A stretch of DNA of 22,452 nt from assembly GCA_049608925.1 (NCBI GenBank), contig JBMYXZ010000010.1, forward strand, positions 1 through 22,452, given 5' to 3'. A program made the translations under genes and the position numbers. Position 1 is the first letter of the stretch, and each line of letters starts with the position of its first letter. Of this stretch, positions 13,740 to 19,811 are shown one piece after another. Below the pieces are notes generated by a model. That model ran no database searches. It was given only the letters and a program-made list of their open reading frames with translations, and was not told the origin of the DNA. Source of the DNA: JBMYXZ01 sp049608925 (GTDB lineage: Bacteria; Pseudomonadota; Alphaproteobacteria; JAGOMX01).

Positions 13740-13811
13740 TTTACAAAGGGGTCAGCTGTCCCTATATTAAGCGCATAGGGGCAATCAAGCCCCGCCTAAT
13801 GGAGAAATAAA
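13740..13811 (+). promoter_or_regulatory. Promoter and leader with dyad spacer (copy 2)
   Basis: TTTACA (13740-13745), a 17-base spacer and TATATT (13763-13768) form a sigma70-like promoter. The spacer shares GGG, C, GC and GTCCC at the same places as the copy at 12626 and has an AGGG/CCCT dyad around CAGCTG. The leader carries a perfect GGGGC/GCCCC hairpin (13778-13793) before GGAG. This drives the gene at 13812 and, by overlap, the methyltransferase. The match to copy 1 in layout and sequence is directly visible. Confidence 0.7.
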
Positions 13812-14042
13812 ATGAACGCTCATATGAATTATAACCCAATGTTGATCCAAGCAGCTCACGGAACAGAAGGCAGATCGTTGATCTTGCATGCAGATGGTCA
13901 AATGTGGATCGTTGATACAGCATCGTGCCATCGTGGCGATTTCACTGGTATGGTTGCGGTTTGTAAATCAAGCGCAGAGCATTTTGCTAGTGCAGTCGCA
14001 AAGGGCGTTGATTTTGTTATCCAGTGCTGTGATCGCAAATGA
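13812..14042 (+). CDS. Small hypothetical protein upstream of the methyltransferase (76 aa)
   Basis: GGAG in the leader lies nine bases before the ATG. The product is a compact sequence with alternating beta strands (RSLILHADGQMWIVDTASC) and a helical end (AEHFASAVAKGVDFVIQCC). Its four Cys residues do not form an obvious zinc motif. It overlaps the methyltransferase as ATGA and is the first gene of that operon, so the two should be made together. Possible roles are a methyltransferase accessory or an anti-host protein, but there is no direct evidence. Confidence 0.65.
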   Translation: MNAHMNYNPMLIQAAHGTEGRSLILHADGQMWIVDTASCHRGDFTGMVAVCKSSAEHFASAVAKGVDFVIQCCDRK

Positions 14043-14890
14043 TGCGTCACGTCGATCTTTGCAGCGGGATCGGGGGCTTTGCCCTTGGTTTCCAATGGGC
14101 GGGGCTTAGCAGCCCCGTTTTGTTTTGCGATATTGATGAATGGGCTAGAAAAGTTTTGCATAAACACTGGCCCAATGTCCCTATTGCTGTAGACGTTAAG
14201 GAATTGGCTATTGACCCAAAAAGATTTATTCCAGAGTGCGACATCATCACAGCAGGATACCCCTGCCAACCCTTTTCAATCGCGGGGGGTCGCAGAGGCA
14301 GTGAAGATGACAGACATATCTGGCCTGAAATATTTACCATTGTTAAAGGACGAAGACCCTCTTGGTGCGTTTTCGAAAACGTTTATGGGCACCTCACTTT
14401 GGGCCTCGACGAAGTGCTCACTAACTTGGAAAGCGCGGGCTACGCCGCAAGGCCGTTTATTGTTCCAGCTTGTGCCGTTGATGCAAGACACAGGCGAGAC
14501 AGAATTTGGATCATCGCCCGAAATATGGCCGACACCGACAACGCAAGACAATCCACAGGTTCGGGGAGTAGGAAAAACGATAGGGACGGACAGAGGAACA
14601 ACTCTAGGGGGAGCGGTCAGAATGTGGCCGACACCAAGGGCAAGCGAGTACAAGGACACCGGCCCAGTGGGAAGCAAGAGCCATACGCACATGAAGGAAA
14701 AGCAATATCTTTGTGCGGAAGTGAAAGACCCAGAGCAGCCGCGTGGGATGTTGAACCCAACGTGGGTAGAGTGGCTACAGGGATACCCAAGCGGGTGGAC
14801 AGAATTAAAGGATTAGGAAATTCAATAGTGCCACAGATTGCAATGCAGATCGGGCGCACTATCAAAGAGGTTAATTATGGAACCGCATGA
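14039..14890 (+). CDS. C5-cytosine DNA methyltransferase (Dcm-like, phage type)
   Basis: This 283-residue enzyme should transfer a methyl group from S-adenosylmethionine to cytosine C5. The motifs are complete: DLCSGIGGF (6-14, motif I), GYPCQPFS (73-80, motif IV with catalytic Cys76), FENV (112-115, motif VI), ARHRRDRIWIIA (149-160, motif VIII) and GLGNSIVPQI (258-267, motif X). The target-recognition region (161-250) is odd: short, polar and low in complexity, with repeated ADT pieces (NMADTDNA, NVADTKGK). All of it is also coding in the +1 frame. The start overlaps the preceding stop and has no Shine-Dalgarno of its own. No cognate restriction enzyme is visible, so a role in self-protection or base modification is more likely. 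Confidence 0.9.
   Translation: MMRHVDLCSGIGGFALGFQWAGLSSPVLFCDIDEWARKVLHKHWPNVPIAVDVKELAIDPKRFIPECDIITAGYPCQPFSIAGGRRGSEDDRHIWPEIFTIVKGRRPSWCVFENVYGHLTLGLDEVLTNLESAGYAARPFIVPACAVDARHRRDRIWIIARNMADTDNARQSTGSGSRKNDRDGQRNNSRGSGQNVADTKGKRVQGHRPSGKQEPYAHEGKAISLCGSERPRAAAWDVEPNVGRVATGIPKRVDRIKGLGNSIVPQIAMQIGRTIKEVNYGTA
14100..14124 (+). terminator. Terminator-like hairpin inside the methyltransferase gene
   Basis: About 60 bases into the methyltransferase gene there is a GGGGCT, TAGC, AGCCCC hairpin (14101-14116, with one more C-G pair). It is followed by GTTTTGTTTTG, the shape of a rho-independent terminator. It encodes part of WAGLSSPVLFCD without breaking the frame. It could act as an attenuator that limits expression of the methyltransferase and the genes behind it when ribosomes lag. 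Confidence 0.5.
14307..14816 (+). CDS. Overlapping +1-frame gene within the methyltransferase (169 aa, WPTP-repeat protein)
   Basis: This frame lies wholly inside the methyltransferase gene. AGAGG at 14294-14298 is eight bases before the ATG at 14307, so it has its own translation signal; an upstream in-frame ATG at 14211 has less support. The product looks like a real protein family. It starts MTDISGLKYLPLLKDEDPLG and has CSLTWKARATPQGRLLFQLV (37-56), then IWPTPTTQD (73-81) and MWPTPRASEYKD (106-117). It ends with LNPTWVEWLQGYPSGWTEL (149-167). I know similar WPTP and LNPxWVEWLMGxPxGW proteins beside or within phage methyltransferase genes; their function is not known to me. A role in controlling or completing the methyltransferase is an inference. 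Confidence 0.62.
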   Translation: MTDISGLKYLPLLKDEDPLGAFSKTFMGTSLWASTKCSLTWKARATPQGRLLFQLVPLMQDTGETEFGSSPEIWPTPTTQDNPQVRGVGKTIGTDRGTTLGGAVRMWPTPRASEYKDTGPVGSKSHTHMKEKQYLCAEVKDPEQPRGMLNPTWVEWLQGYPSGWTELKD

Positions 14891-15086
14891 AGAAATAAAA
14901 ATGATTAGGCGTGCGCTTAATCTTACGCAAAAAGAATTGGGTGCTATGTGCGATACAGATGCGCAAACCATTCGACGAATAGAAATGAACCCAGATAGAA
15001 ACACAGCACGTGCGCCAGCACCAAGAATGCTGCGGCTTATCAGGGCATATGCAGAAGGTTATAGGCCAAAGGATTGGCCCAAATGA
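14877..15086 (+). CDS. Cro/XRE-like helix-turn-helix protein (69 aa)
   Basis: AAGAGG at 14865-14870 is six bases before the ATG at 14877, inside the end of the methyltransferase gene (14-bp overlap). The product is a small XRE-type HTH: EEIKMIRRALNLTQKELGAM (5-24), then CDTDAQTIRRIE, ending in RAPAPRMLRLIRAYAEGYRP and DWPK. Its position directly after a methyltransferase recalls controller proteins that set methyltransferase expression, so it may bind near the methyltransferase promoter. It could equally be a general early regulator. The HTH is clear; its target is not. Confidence 0.75.
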   Translation: MEPHEEIKMIRRALNLTQKELGAMCDTDAQTIRRIEMNPDRNTARAPAPRMLRLIRAYAEGYRPKDWPK

Positions 15087-15289
15087 TAACAACACCAGAT
15101 GTTAAACCAAGATATCGACCCGCGAAGGGGTCTAAGGACAGGGTGCTTTGGCATCCTTGTTCTGTTTGCGGAGACATATGGGGTGGATCAAGGGGAGTAG
15201 GTTTCAACCCAAAATTCGGACAGATGGGGACTTGGTACTGTTCCGAATGTTTCAAAAGGAAAGACGATGAACCAGTGCACACTGGATGA
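15083..15289 (+). CDS. Small zinc-ribbon-like protein (68 aa)
   Basis: I use the ATG at 15083, which overlaps the preceding stop (ATGA) and has AAAGGA nine bases upstream. Two Cys pairs, HPCSVCG (Cys26, Cys29) and WYCSECF (Cys53, Cys56), 23 residues apart, form a zinc ribbon. The part between them is Gly-rich with GVGFNPKFGQ. The N-terminus is basic. Zinc ribbons of this size often bind nucleic acid or a protein partner. Its place between an HTH gene and the SSB gene suits DNA metabolism. No named family is recognised. Confidence 0.68.
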   Translation: MITTPDVKPRYRPAKGSKDRVLWHPCSVCGDIWGGSRGVGFNPKFGQMGTWYCSECFKRKDDEPVHTG

Positions 15290-15449
15290 TAGGAAGGCGA
15301 GGGCAATCATCAGATTACTTCGTCAAGGCTTTGGGACTGACGATATAGTCGCTCAAGGGGTATGCACAAAAGATGAGGTGCAAGAGGTGGTAAGCTTTTT
15401 GCGCGAACACGACTTACTGGGACGTATCATAGAAAGGAAAAAAAAATGA
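15267..15449 (+). CDS. Small HTH-like protein (60 aa)
   Basis: AAAGGAAAGACG precedes the ATG, which lies inside the end of the zinc-ribbon gene. The product has the pattern of a short helix-turn-helix: ARAIIRLLRQGFGTDDIVAQ (11-30), then VCTKDEVQEVVSFLREHDL, with a basic end (ERKKK). Its stop overlaps the SSB ATG. It is likely a small DNA-binding accessory of the replication/modification operon. I cannot name a family. Confidence 0.6.
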   Translation: MNQCTLDDRKARAIIRLLRQGFGTDDIVAQGVCTKDEVQEVVSFLREHDLLGRIIERKKK

Positions 15450-15850
15450 TACACGCTTTTATAAGTGGCAGAGTAGGACGCGATGCAGAATTGCGCACTA
15501 CACAATCAGGGCAATCAGTTTGCTCATTTAGCGTAGCCGTAGATAACGGCAAAGATGCAAATGGGGTTAAACGTGAGCCGACATGGGTAAACTGTTCTAT
15601 ATGGGGGTCACGAGCCCCTAAAATGGCACCAACGATAACAAAAGGTTTGATCGTTATGATCCAGGGTCGCCCAAGAGCAACATCTTACCAAGATAAAGGG
15701 CAGCTTGAAATCAGTGTAGGCGATTTTGACTATGGCGGTGGTGGTCAAGGAACCGTTACAGTTCAAAGCCTCGATGTAGATAAGCTTACAGATGAGCAAA
15801 AAAAAGTCGCACTTGCCATGAGGGATTATGATGACCCCATACCATTCTAA
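15446..15850 (+). CDS. ssb: Single-stranded DNA-binding protein
   Basis: This 134-residue protein protects single-stranded DNA during replication and recombination. The OB-fold core is recognisable: AFISGRVGRDAELRTTQSGQ (4-23), SVCSFSVAVDN and TWVNCSIWG (46-54), then VMIQGRPRATSYQDKGQLEI (70-89). The acidic C-terminal tip DYDDPIPF is the conserved element by which SSB recruits other replication and repair proteins. The start overlaps the previous stop, with AAGGAAA upstream. It would serve the ERF/YqaJ pathway and the initiator encoded to its left. Confidence 0.9.
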   Translation: MIHAFISGRVGRDAELRTTQSGQSVCSFSVAVDNGKDANGVKREPTWVNCSIWGSRAPKMAPTITKGLIVMIQGRPRATSYQDKGQLEISVGDFDYGGGGQGTVTVQSLDVDKLTDEQKKVALAMRDYDDPIPF

Positions 15851-16295
15851 GGGACGAGTGGGCATAACGTGTTCAGCGTTCGACATGCTGCACCCTGGAC
15901 ACGTTTCAATGCTTGAAGAAGCAAAAAAACATTGCCATTGGCTTGTTTGCGCTTTGCATGTTGACCCAAGCCTTGAGCGTGAGGACAAAGACCCACCCCT
16001 GCAAAGTTTGGTCAGCCGATATACTCAGTTACGCGCGGTTCAATGGGTGGATGAAATCATACCTTATGAAACGGAAAGCGAGTTGTGCGACTTGTTTCAA
16101 CTTCGGCACTTTGATGTTCGCATAATCGGCTCAGAATACCAAAATCAGATGTTCACTGCAAAAGTGATCAATCTCATGCGGGGAACAGAGATCGTTTACA
16201 ATTCACGCGATCACAGATTTTCAAGCACAATGAAACGCAAACAATTTAAACATGGAATGCATGATGAAACTTTCTTACAAGATGATGAAGACTGA
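15831..16295 (+). CDS. Cytidylyltransferase-like nucleotidyltransferase
   Basis: This protein of about 154 residues belongs to the HxGH nucleotidyltransferase superfamily, like TagD or the N-terminal domain of phosphoethanolamine cytidylyltransferase. It carries LHPGH (about 20-24) near the N-terminus and RDHRFSSTMKRKQ (127-139), equivalent to the ISSTxxR motif that binds the phosphates. Such enzymes join a small phosphorylated alcohol or sugar to CMP. The start is uncertain: GAGGG at 15820-15824 favours 15831, but GTG at 15858 would give a more typical N-terminus. It overlaps the SSB gene and the ParB-like gene. Making an activated donor for the downstream glycosyltransferase, or for a DNA modification, is an inference. 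Confidence 0.82.
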   Translation: MTPYHSKGRVGITCSAFDMLHPGHVSMLEEAKKHCHWLVCALHVDPSLEREDKDPPLQSLVSRYTQLRAVQWVDEIIPYETESELCDLFQLRHFDVRIIGSEYQNQMFTAKVINLMRGTEIVYNSRDHRFSSTMKRKQFKHGMHDETFLQDDED

Positions 16296-16887
16296 TGACC
16301 TTGTGCCTTATGCTCAAAATAGCAGAACGCATAATGCTCAACAGGTCAATAAGATCGCAGCAAGCATTCAAGAGTTTGGCTTTTTAAATCCTGTTATCAT
16401 TGATGGTGATAAAGGAATAATTGCCGGCCATGGTCGTGTGATGGCAGCAAAGCAATTAGAACTCAAAGATGTCCCAACCATCGAGGCTTCGCATTTAAAT
16501 CCAGAGCAGAAAAAAGCATATATTATTGCAGATAATCGTCTGGCCTTAGATGCGGGGTGGGATGAAAAGGCATTAATGAAAGAACTACTTGAACTATCAA
16601 ACGACGATTTTGATTTGTCGCTGACAGGTTTCGAGCAAGATGAAATAGATAAAATTCTAGGTAATGAGGAAAAAGATACCGAGGGACAGATTGTCTTTAG
16701 TGAGGAATTAGGCGAAGCGCATAATTATGTGGTACTATACTTTGACAATGACCTTGATTGGCTGAGTGCTCAAACTCATTTTGAACTATCAAGCGTTCAT
16801 AGCAAAAGGCAAAATGGTAAGCCTTGGTCAAAAGGAATTGGTCGCGTCATAAATGGCGCCGAATATTTGAAGCGGTTAAAGACATGA
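16264..16887 (+). CDS. ParB-like (ParB/Srx superfamily) protein
   Basis: The N-terminal ParB domain is clear: DDLVPYAQNSRTHNAQQVNK (11-30), FLNPVIID (40-47), IIAGHGRVMAAKQL (52-65) and YIIADNRLALDAGWDE (86-101). The GHGR motif takes the place of the nucleotide-binding GERR of classical ParB. The C-terminal part has EELGEAHNYVVLYFDNDLDW and VHSKRQNGKPWSKGIGRVIN, a second domain that I recall only with phage ParB-like proteins. I start at 16264, where GGAA is six bases upstream; ATG at 16252 is the alternative. Phage ParB-domain proteins are often next to or fused with DNA methyltransferases and terminases, which fits here. Its stop overlaps the glycosyltransferase ATG. Confidence 0.84.
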   Translation: MKLSYKMMKTDDLVPYAQNSRTHNAQQVNKIAASIQEFGFLNPVIIDGDKGIIAGHGRVMAAKQLELKDVPTIEASHLNPEQKKAYIIADNRLALDAGWDEKALMKELLELSNDDFDLSLTGFEQDEIDKILGNEEKDTEGQIVFSEELGEAHNYVVLYFDNDLDWLSAQTHFELSSVHSKRQNGKPWSKGIGRVINGAEYLKRLKT

Positions 16888-17612
16888 GGATAAGTTATCT
16901 TTCACCCTCATATAAGCGCGCGAAAGGGGCGATCACGCAAGAAACATTCCCCTTTGTTAAATACGTTGTCGCTGAATTTGAGGCAGAAGAATATGCAAGA
17001 GAGGGCCACGATTGTTGGGTGGTTCCAGATCATGCGCAGGGCAGTGTTGCTAAGATACGTAACTATATCCTGGACAATGCTCTAACAGAAAAGATCGTGA
17101 TGCTGGATGATGATATGACAGGCATCGCTCGGTGGGAAAATCAAAAAGCTATCAGGTTAACGCCAAACGGCGTGCAGGAGTTTTGCGAAATGGGTTTCCA
17201 AATGGCCGAGGACTTAGACATAAAATATTGGGGAATGAATATGCTCAGCGATAAGGGTGCCTATAGGGAATACACCCCCCTGGCATTTAAATCCTGCATT
17301 CTTGGGCCGTTTCAGGCATTCAACGATCTTGAGCTACGGTATGATGAAAAACTACCACTCAAAGAAGATTATGACCTTTCTTTGCAAGTGCTGAATAAAT
17401 ATCGCAAGACGCTACGTTTTAATGCGTACCATTATCTGGTAAAACAACATACCAACACAGGCGGTTGCGCAGACTATCGCACCGTTCAATATGAGAAAGA
17501 CCAGATGCAGGCCCTTGTTCGGAAATGGGGGTCAAAGATCGTGAAAGAAGACAAGAGCAGTAAAGGTTACGATATTAACCCAATTATCAAGGTACCGATC
17601 GGCGGCGTTTAG
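16884..17612 (+). CDS. TAGT-like (TET/JBP-associated) glycosyltransferase
   Basis: This 242-residue protein has GT-A fold features: LSPSYKRAKGA (6-16), SVAKIRNYILDNA (54-66), the nucleotide-sugar DxD-type motif LDDDM (74-78), the acidic PLKEDYDLSL (158-167) and the histidine motif KQHTNTGGCADY (187-198). The SYKR, KIRN and DDD combination matches the TAGT family that was described computationally in phage DNA hypermodification clusters with TET/JBP dioxygenases, ParB-like proteins and others. Its start overlaps the ParB-like stop (ATGA), so the pair is coupled, and the terminase genes follow. The target, a modified base or another molecule, is not visible. No TET/JBP enzyme is present in the window. 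Confidence 0.78.
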   Translation: MRISYLSPSYKRAKGAITQETFPFVKYVVAEFEAEEYAREGHDCWVVPDHAQGSVAKIRNYILDNALTEKIVMLDDDMTGIARWENQKAIRLTPNGVQEFCEMGFQMAEDLDIKYWGMNMLSDKGAYREYTPLAFKSCILGPFQAFNDLELRYDEKLPLKEDYDLSLQVLNKYRKTLRFNAYHYLVKQHTNTGGCADYRTVQYEKDQMQALVRKWGSKIVKEDKSSKGYDINPIIKVPIGGV

Positions 17613-17636
17613 TCGATAAATTAGGGACGAAAAAAA

Positions 17637-18002
17637 ATGGGCAGAAAAAACATAGAGTTAACAGATGACCAAAAGGTTCAGCTAGAGGTCATGGCACGCT
17701 TTCTCACAGTAGATCAGATCGCAGATATCTTTGGTATATCCCGCACTACTTTCTATGAGATACTCAAAAGAGATGAAAAAATAGACGAACTCTATAAAAA
17801 GGGTCGCGCCAATCAACTCCTGAAATATGCGAATAACCTTTCAAAGCAATCAGATGCGGGAAACACTGCGGCAACTATATTCGCGCTAAAGACCCAAGGT
17901 GGATGGACAGAAACACACAAGATCGAGGGTGCTGGTGAGAGTGGTGAGCACATCATTGCATATAGATGGTTAGGCGATGAAGACGAAGACGATCAAATAT
18001 AG
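17637..18002 (+). CDS. Terminase small subunit
   Basis: This 121-residue protein should recognise phage DNA for packaging. AGGGACG lies about 10 bases before the ATG. Residues 20-43 (ARFLTVDQIADIFGISRTTF and following) form a helix-turn-helix, followed by a helical oligomerisation part (47-75). The C-terminus has LKTQGGWTETHKIEG (84-98), a pattern seen in many phage small terminases. The tail is acidic (DEDEDDQI), as expected for contact with the portal or large subunit. It overlaps the large terminase gene by 26 bp. Confidence 0.85.
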   Translation: MGRKNIELTDDQKVQLEVMARFLTVDQIADIFGISRTTFYEILKRDEKIDELYKKGRANQLLKYANNLSKQSDAGNTAATIFALKTQGGWTETHKIEGAGESGEHIIAYRWLGDEDEDDQI

Positions 18003-19236
18003 ACCGCGCAAATTAGTTAAGGATTTCCATAATCGCAAAGAGCGTTATGCCGTTATCGTAGCGCATCGACGTTTTGGCAAGACCGTTGCGGCGATCAATG
18101 ATCTGATCAAAGATGCCCTGACCATCCCTCGGAAAAATGTGCGGGTTGCTTATATTGCACCTTACTATCGACAGGCTAAAGCTATCGCGTGGGATTATCT
18201 ACTTGAGTACACCAAGGATATTGAGGGGGCTGTGGCAAATGCTAGTGAATTGCGTGTAGATTTCCCCAATGGTGCGAGGATCAGGTTATTCGGCGGAGAT
18301 AACTACGATGCTATGCGCGGCTTATATTTTGACAGCGTTTGCCTCGATGAGCCCGCAGACTTCCCTGCAAATGCTTGGCCTACCGTAATTAGACCTTGCT
18401 TGAGCGACAGAAAAGGACGCGCGACGTTCATTGGCACGCCTAAAGGACGAAACGAGTTTTGGGAAATATATAACGCAGCACAGGATGATCCGAATTGGTA
18501 CAGCTGCATGTTTAAGGCAAACGAGACAAGCATACTTGATGACGAAGAACTTGAAGATGCCTTGGCAACAATGGGGCCTGATCGCTACGCACAGGAATAC
18601 CTTTGCAGCTTTGAAGCGGCCATCCAGGGGGCATATTATGCCAAAGAAATGAAAGATGCGATAGAGGAAGACCGAATTTGCAGTGTACCATATGACAGCA
18701 ATGTTGGCGTTTGGTCGGCATGGGATTTGGGTATTGGGGATAGCACTGCAATTTGGTTTGCTCAATATGTCGGGAAAGAGATAAGAATTATTAATTACTA
18801 TGAGCATTCAGGGGTTGGCCTCGATCATTATGCAAAGGTGCTCAATGAATATGGATATCATTACGAAGGGCATATATTACCGCACGATGTTGCCGTGAAA
18901 GAATTAGGAACTGGCATGAGCCGATTAGAAGTGCTTGAAAGTTTAGGCGTGCGCAATATTGAGATTGCCCCGCGATTGAGGCTTGAAGATGGTATACAGC
19001 AAGCTCGCTCAATGATTGGTCGGTGCTGGTTTGACAGGGAAAATTGCCATCGTGGGATTGAGGCACTTTTGCAATATCGCAGACAATTTGATGAGAGACT
19101 TAAGGCGTGGAAAGGCAACCCATTGCATGATTGGACTTCTCACGGAGCAGACGCATTTAGATATTTAGCAATTGGGAAGCCCATTGAACGAGATTGGGGT
19201 GCGCCAATTAGAAGAAATTTGCAGGGCATCGCATAA
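17977..19236 (+). CDS. Terminase large subunit
   Basis: This 419-residue protein is the packaging motor. The ATPase part has a deviant Walker A (AHRRFGKT, 29-36), Walker B (VCLDE, 121-125) and the coupling motif FIGTPKG (151-157). The nuclease part has Asp250 in SAWDLGIGDST, Asp304 in LPHDV and Asp392 in HDWTSHGADAFRYLA, the three acidic positions of the RNase H-like fold. The length is at the short end of the family but both domains are complete. It begins inside the end of the small subunit gene. It should dock on the portal encoded at 472. Confidence 0.93.
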   Translation: MKTKTIKYRPRKLVKDFHNRKERYAVIVAHRRFGKTVAAINDLIKDALTIPRKNVRVAYIAPYYRQAKAIAWDYLLEYTKDIEGAVANASELRVDFPNGARIRLFGGDNYDAMRGLYFDSVCLDEPADFPANAWPTVIRPCLSDRKGRATFIGTPKGRNEFWEIYNAAQDDPNWYSCMFKANETSILDDEELEDALATMGPDRYAQEYLCSFEAAIQGAYYAKEMKDAIEEDRICSVPYDSNVGVWSAWDLGIGDSTAIWFAQYVGKEIRIINYYEHSGVGLDHYAKVLNEYGYHYEGHILPHDVAVKELGTGMSRLEVLESLGVRNIEIAPRLRLEDGIQQARSMIGRCWFDRENCHRGIEALLQYRRQFDERLKAWKGNPLHDWTSHGADAFRYLAIGKPIERDWGAPIRRNLQGIA

Positions 19237-19274
19237 TATGCTAGTCTCCAAGCAAGAATTTGGAGCAGATCAAT

Positions 19275-19466
19275 ATGAAAAAAGTTGCCAAGACTAAAAA
19301 AGGCACTCCAAAAAAATATTTGCAGGGCGCAAAAAATCCTGCGGCAAAGGAGCGTGAGATACGCAAAACGGCAGAGCGTTATAAAAAAGGCCTGCCTATT
19401 GATGTTAAAAAGGTGAGTGCTAGCCGTGCAAAGCAAGCGAAGAAAACCACTAAGCGAAAGCGTTAA
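19275..19466 (+). CDS. Small lysine-rich protein (63 aa)
   Basis: I start at the ATG at 19275, with GGAG nine bases upstream; a TTG at 19260 is less likely. The product is extremely basic (KKVAKTKKGTPKKYL; ending KQAKKTTKRKR). It contains LQGAKNPAAKEREIRKTAER (17-36), a pattern of small proteins encoded near terminase genes in marine phages. It may bind DNA or be packaged with it. A 6-bp inverted repeat (CTCCAA/TTGGAG) lies just before it. It begins a series of four small basic genes. Confidence 0.7.
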   Translation: MKKVAKTKKGTPKKYLQGAKNPAAKEREIRKTAERYKKGLPIDVKKVSASRAKQAKKTTKRKR

Positions 19467-19692
19467 GGCTCAATTGCGCAAAAAAGCGGAAGGCACCAGG
19501 TTTACGCCTGGACAGCTTCAGCAGGTTTATCGACGTGGACAGGGGGCTTATTTGTCTAGTGGTTCACGGAATGTGCCGATGTCAGCGTGGGCGATGGGTC
19601 GCGTAAATTCGTTTATATCCGGGAAGGGCGGCGCACGTAAAGCTGATGCGGATATCTTGAAGAAATCCAAGAAATCAACAAAGAAAAAATAG
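19417..19692 (+). CDS. Small basic protein, possible DUF5824-like (91 aa)
   Basis: The gene starts with GTG at 19417 inside the end of the preceding gene, after AAAAGGTGA; GTG at 19426 is a possible alternative. The product has RFTPGQLQQVYRRGQGAYLS (about 28-47) and NVPMSAWAMGRVNSFISGKG (52-71), a motif pair recurring in small phage proteins that I associate, with low certainty, with DUF5824. The C-terminus is Lys-rich. The function is unknown. The conserved middle argues that the gene is real despite its composition. Confidence 0.68.
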   Translation: MLAVQSKRRKPLSESVKAQLRKKAEGTRFTPGQLQQVYRRGQGAYLSSGSRNVPMSAWAMGRVNSFISGKGGARKADADILKKSKKSTKKK

Positions 19693-19700
19693 GTGATAAC

Positions 19701-19808
19701 ATGCCAATGGTTGGAAAGAAAAAGTACCCCTATACAAAAAAGGGAAAGGAAGCTGCAAAGAAAGCAGCAAAGAAAACTGGCAAAAAAATGTCATATAAAA
19801 AGAAATGA
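19701..19808 (+). CDS. Very small lysine-rich protein (35 aa)
   Basis: A 35-codon frame fills the gap between its neighbours. AGGTGA is directly upstream. The product begins MPMVGKKKYPYTKKG and continues in Lys/Ala repeats. I recall the same MPMVGKKK start in other marine phages, which supports that it is a real gene. Its length makes it easy to miss. It could be a DNA-binding or virion peptide; the role is unknown. Confidence 0.62.
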   Translation: MPMVGKKKYPYTKKGKEAAKKAAKKTGKKMSYKKK

Positions 19809-19811
19809 TTG

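Noticed and set aside
14276..14692. A 138-codon minus-strand open frame across the methyltransferase
   Set aside because: It has repeated GVGHI pieces that are the reverse reading of the ADT/WPTP repeat, no ribosome site and no recognisable family. It is best explained as a shadow of the two rightward frames.
18322..18807. A 161-codon minus-strand frame inside the large terminase gene
   Set aside because: It is antisense to the ATPase and nuclease domains, has Cys/Phe/Ile-rich shadow composition and no start signal.
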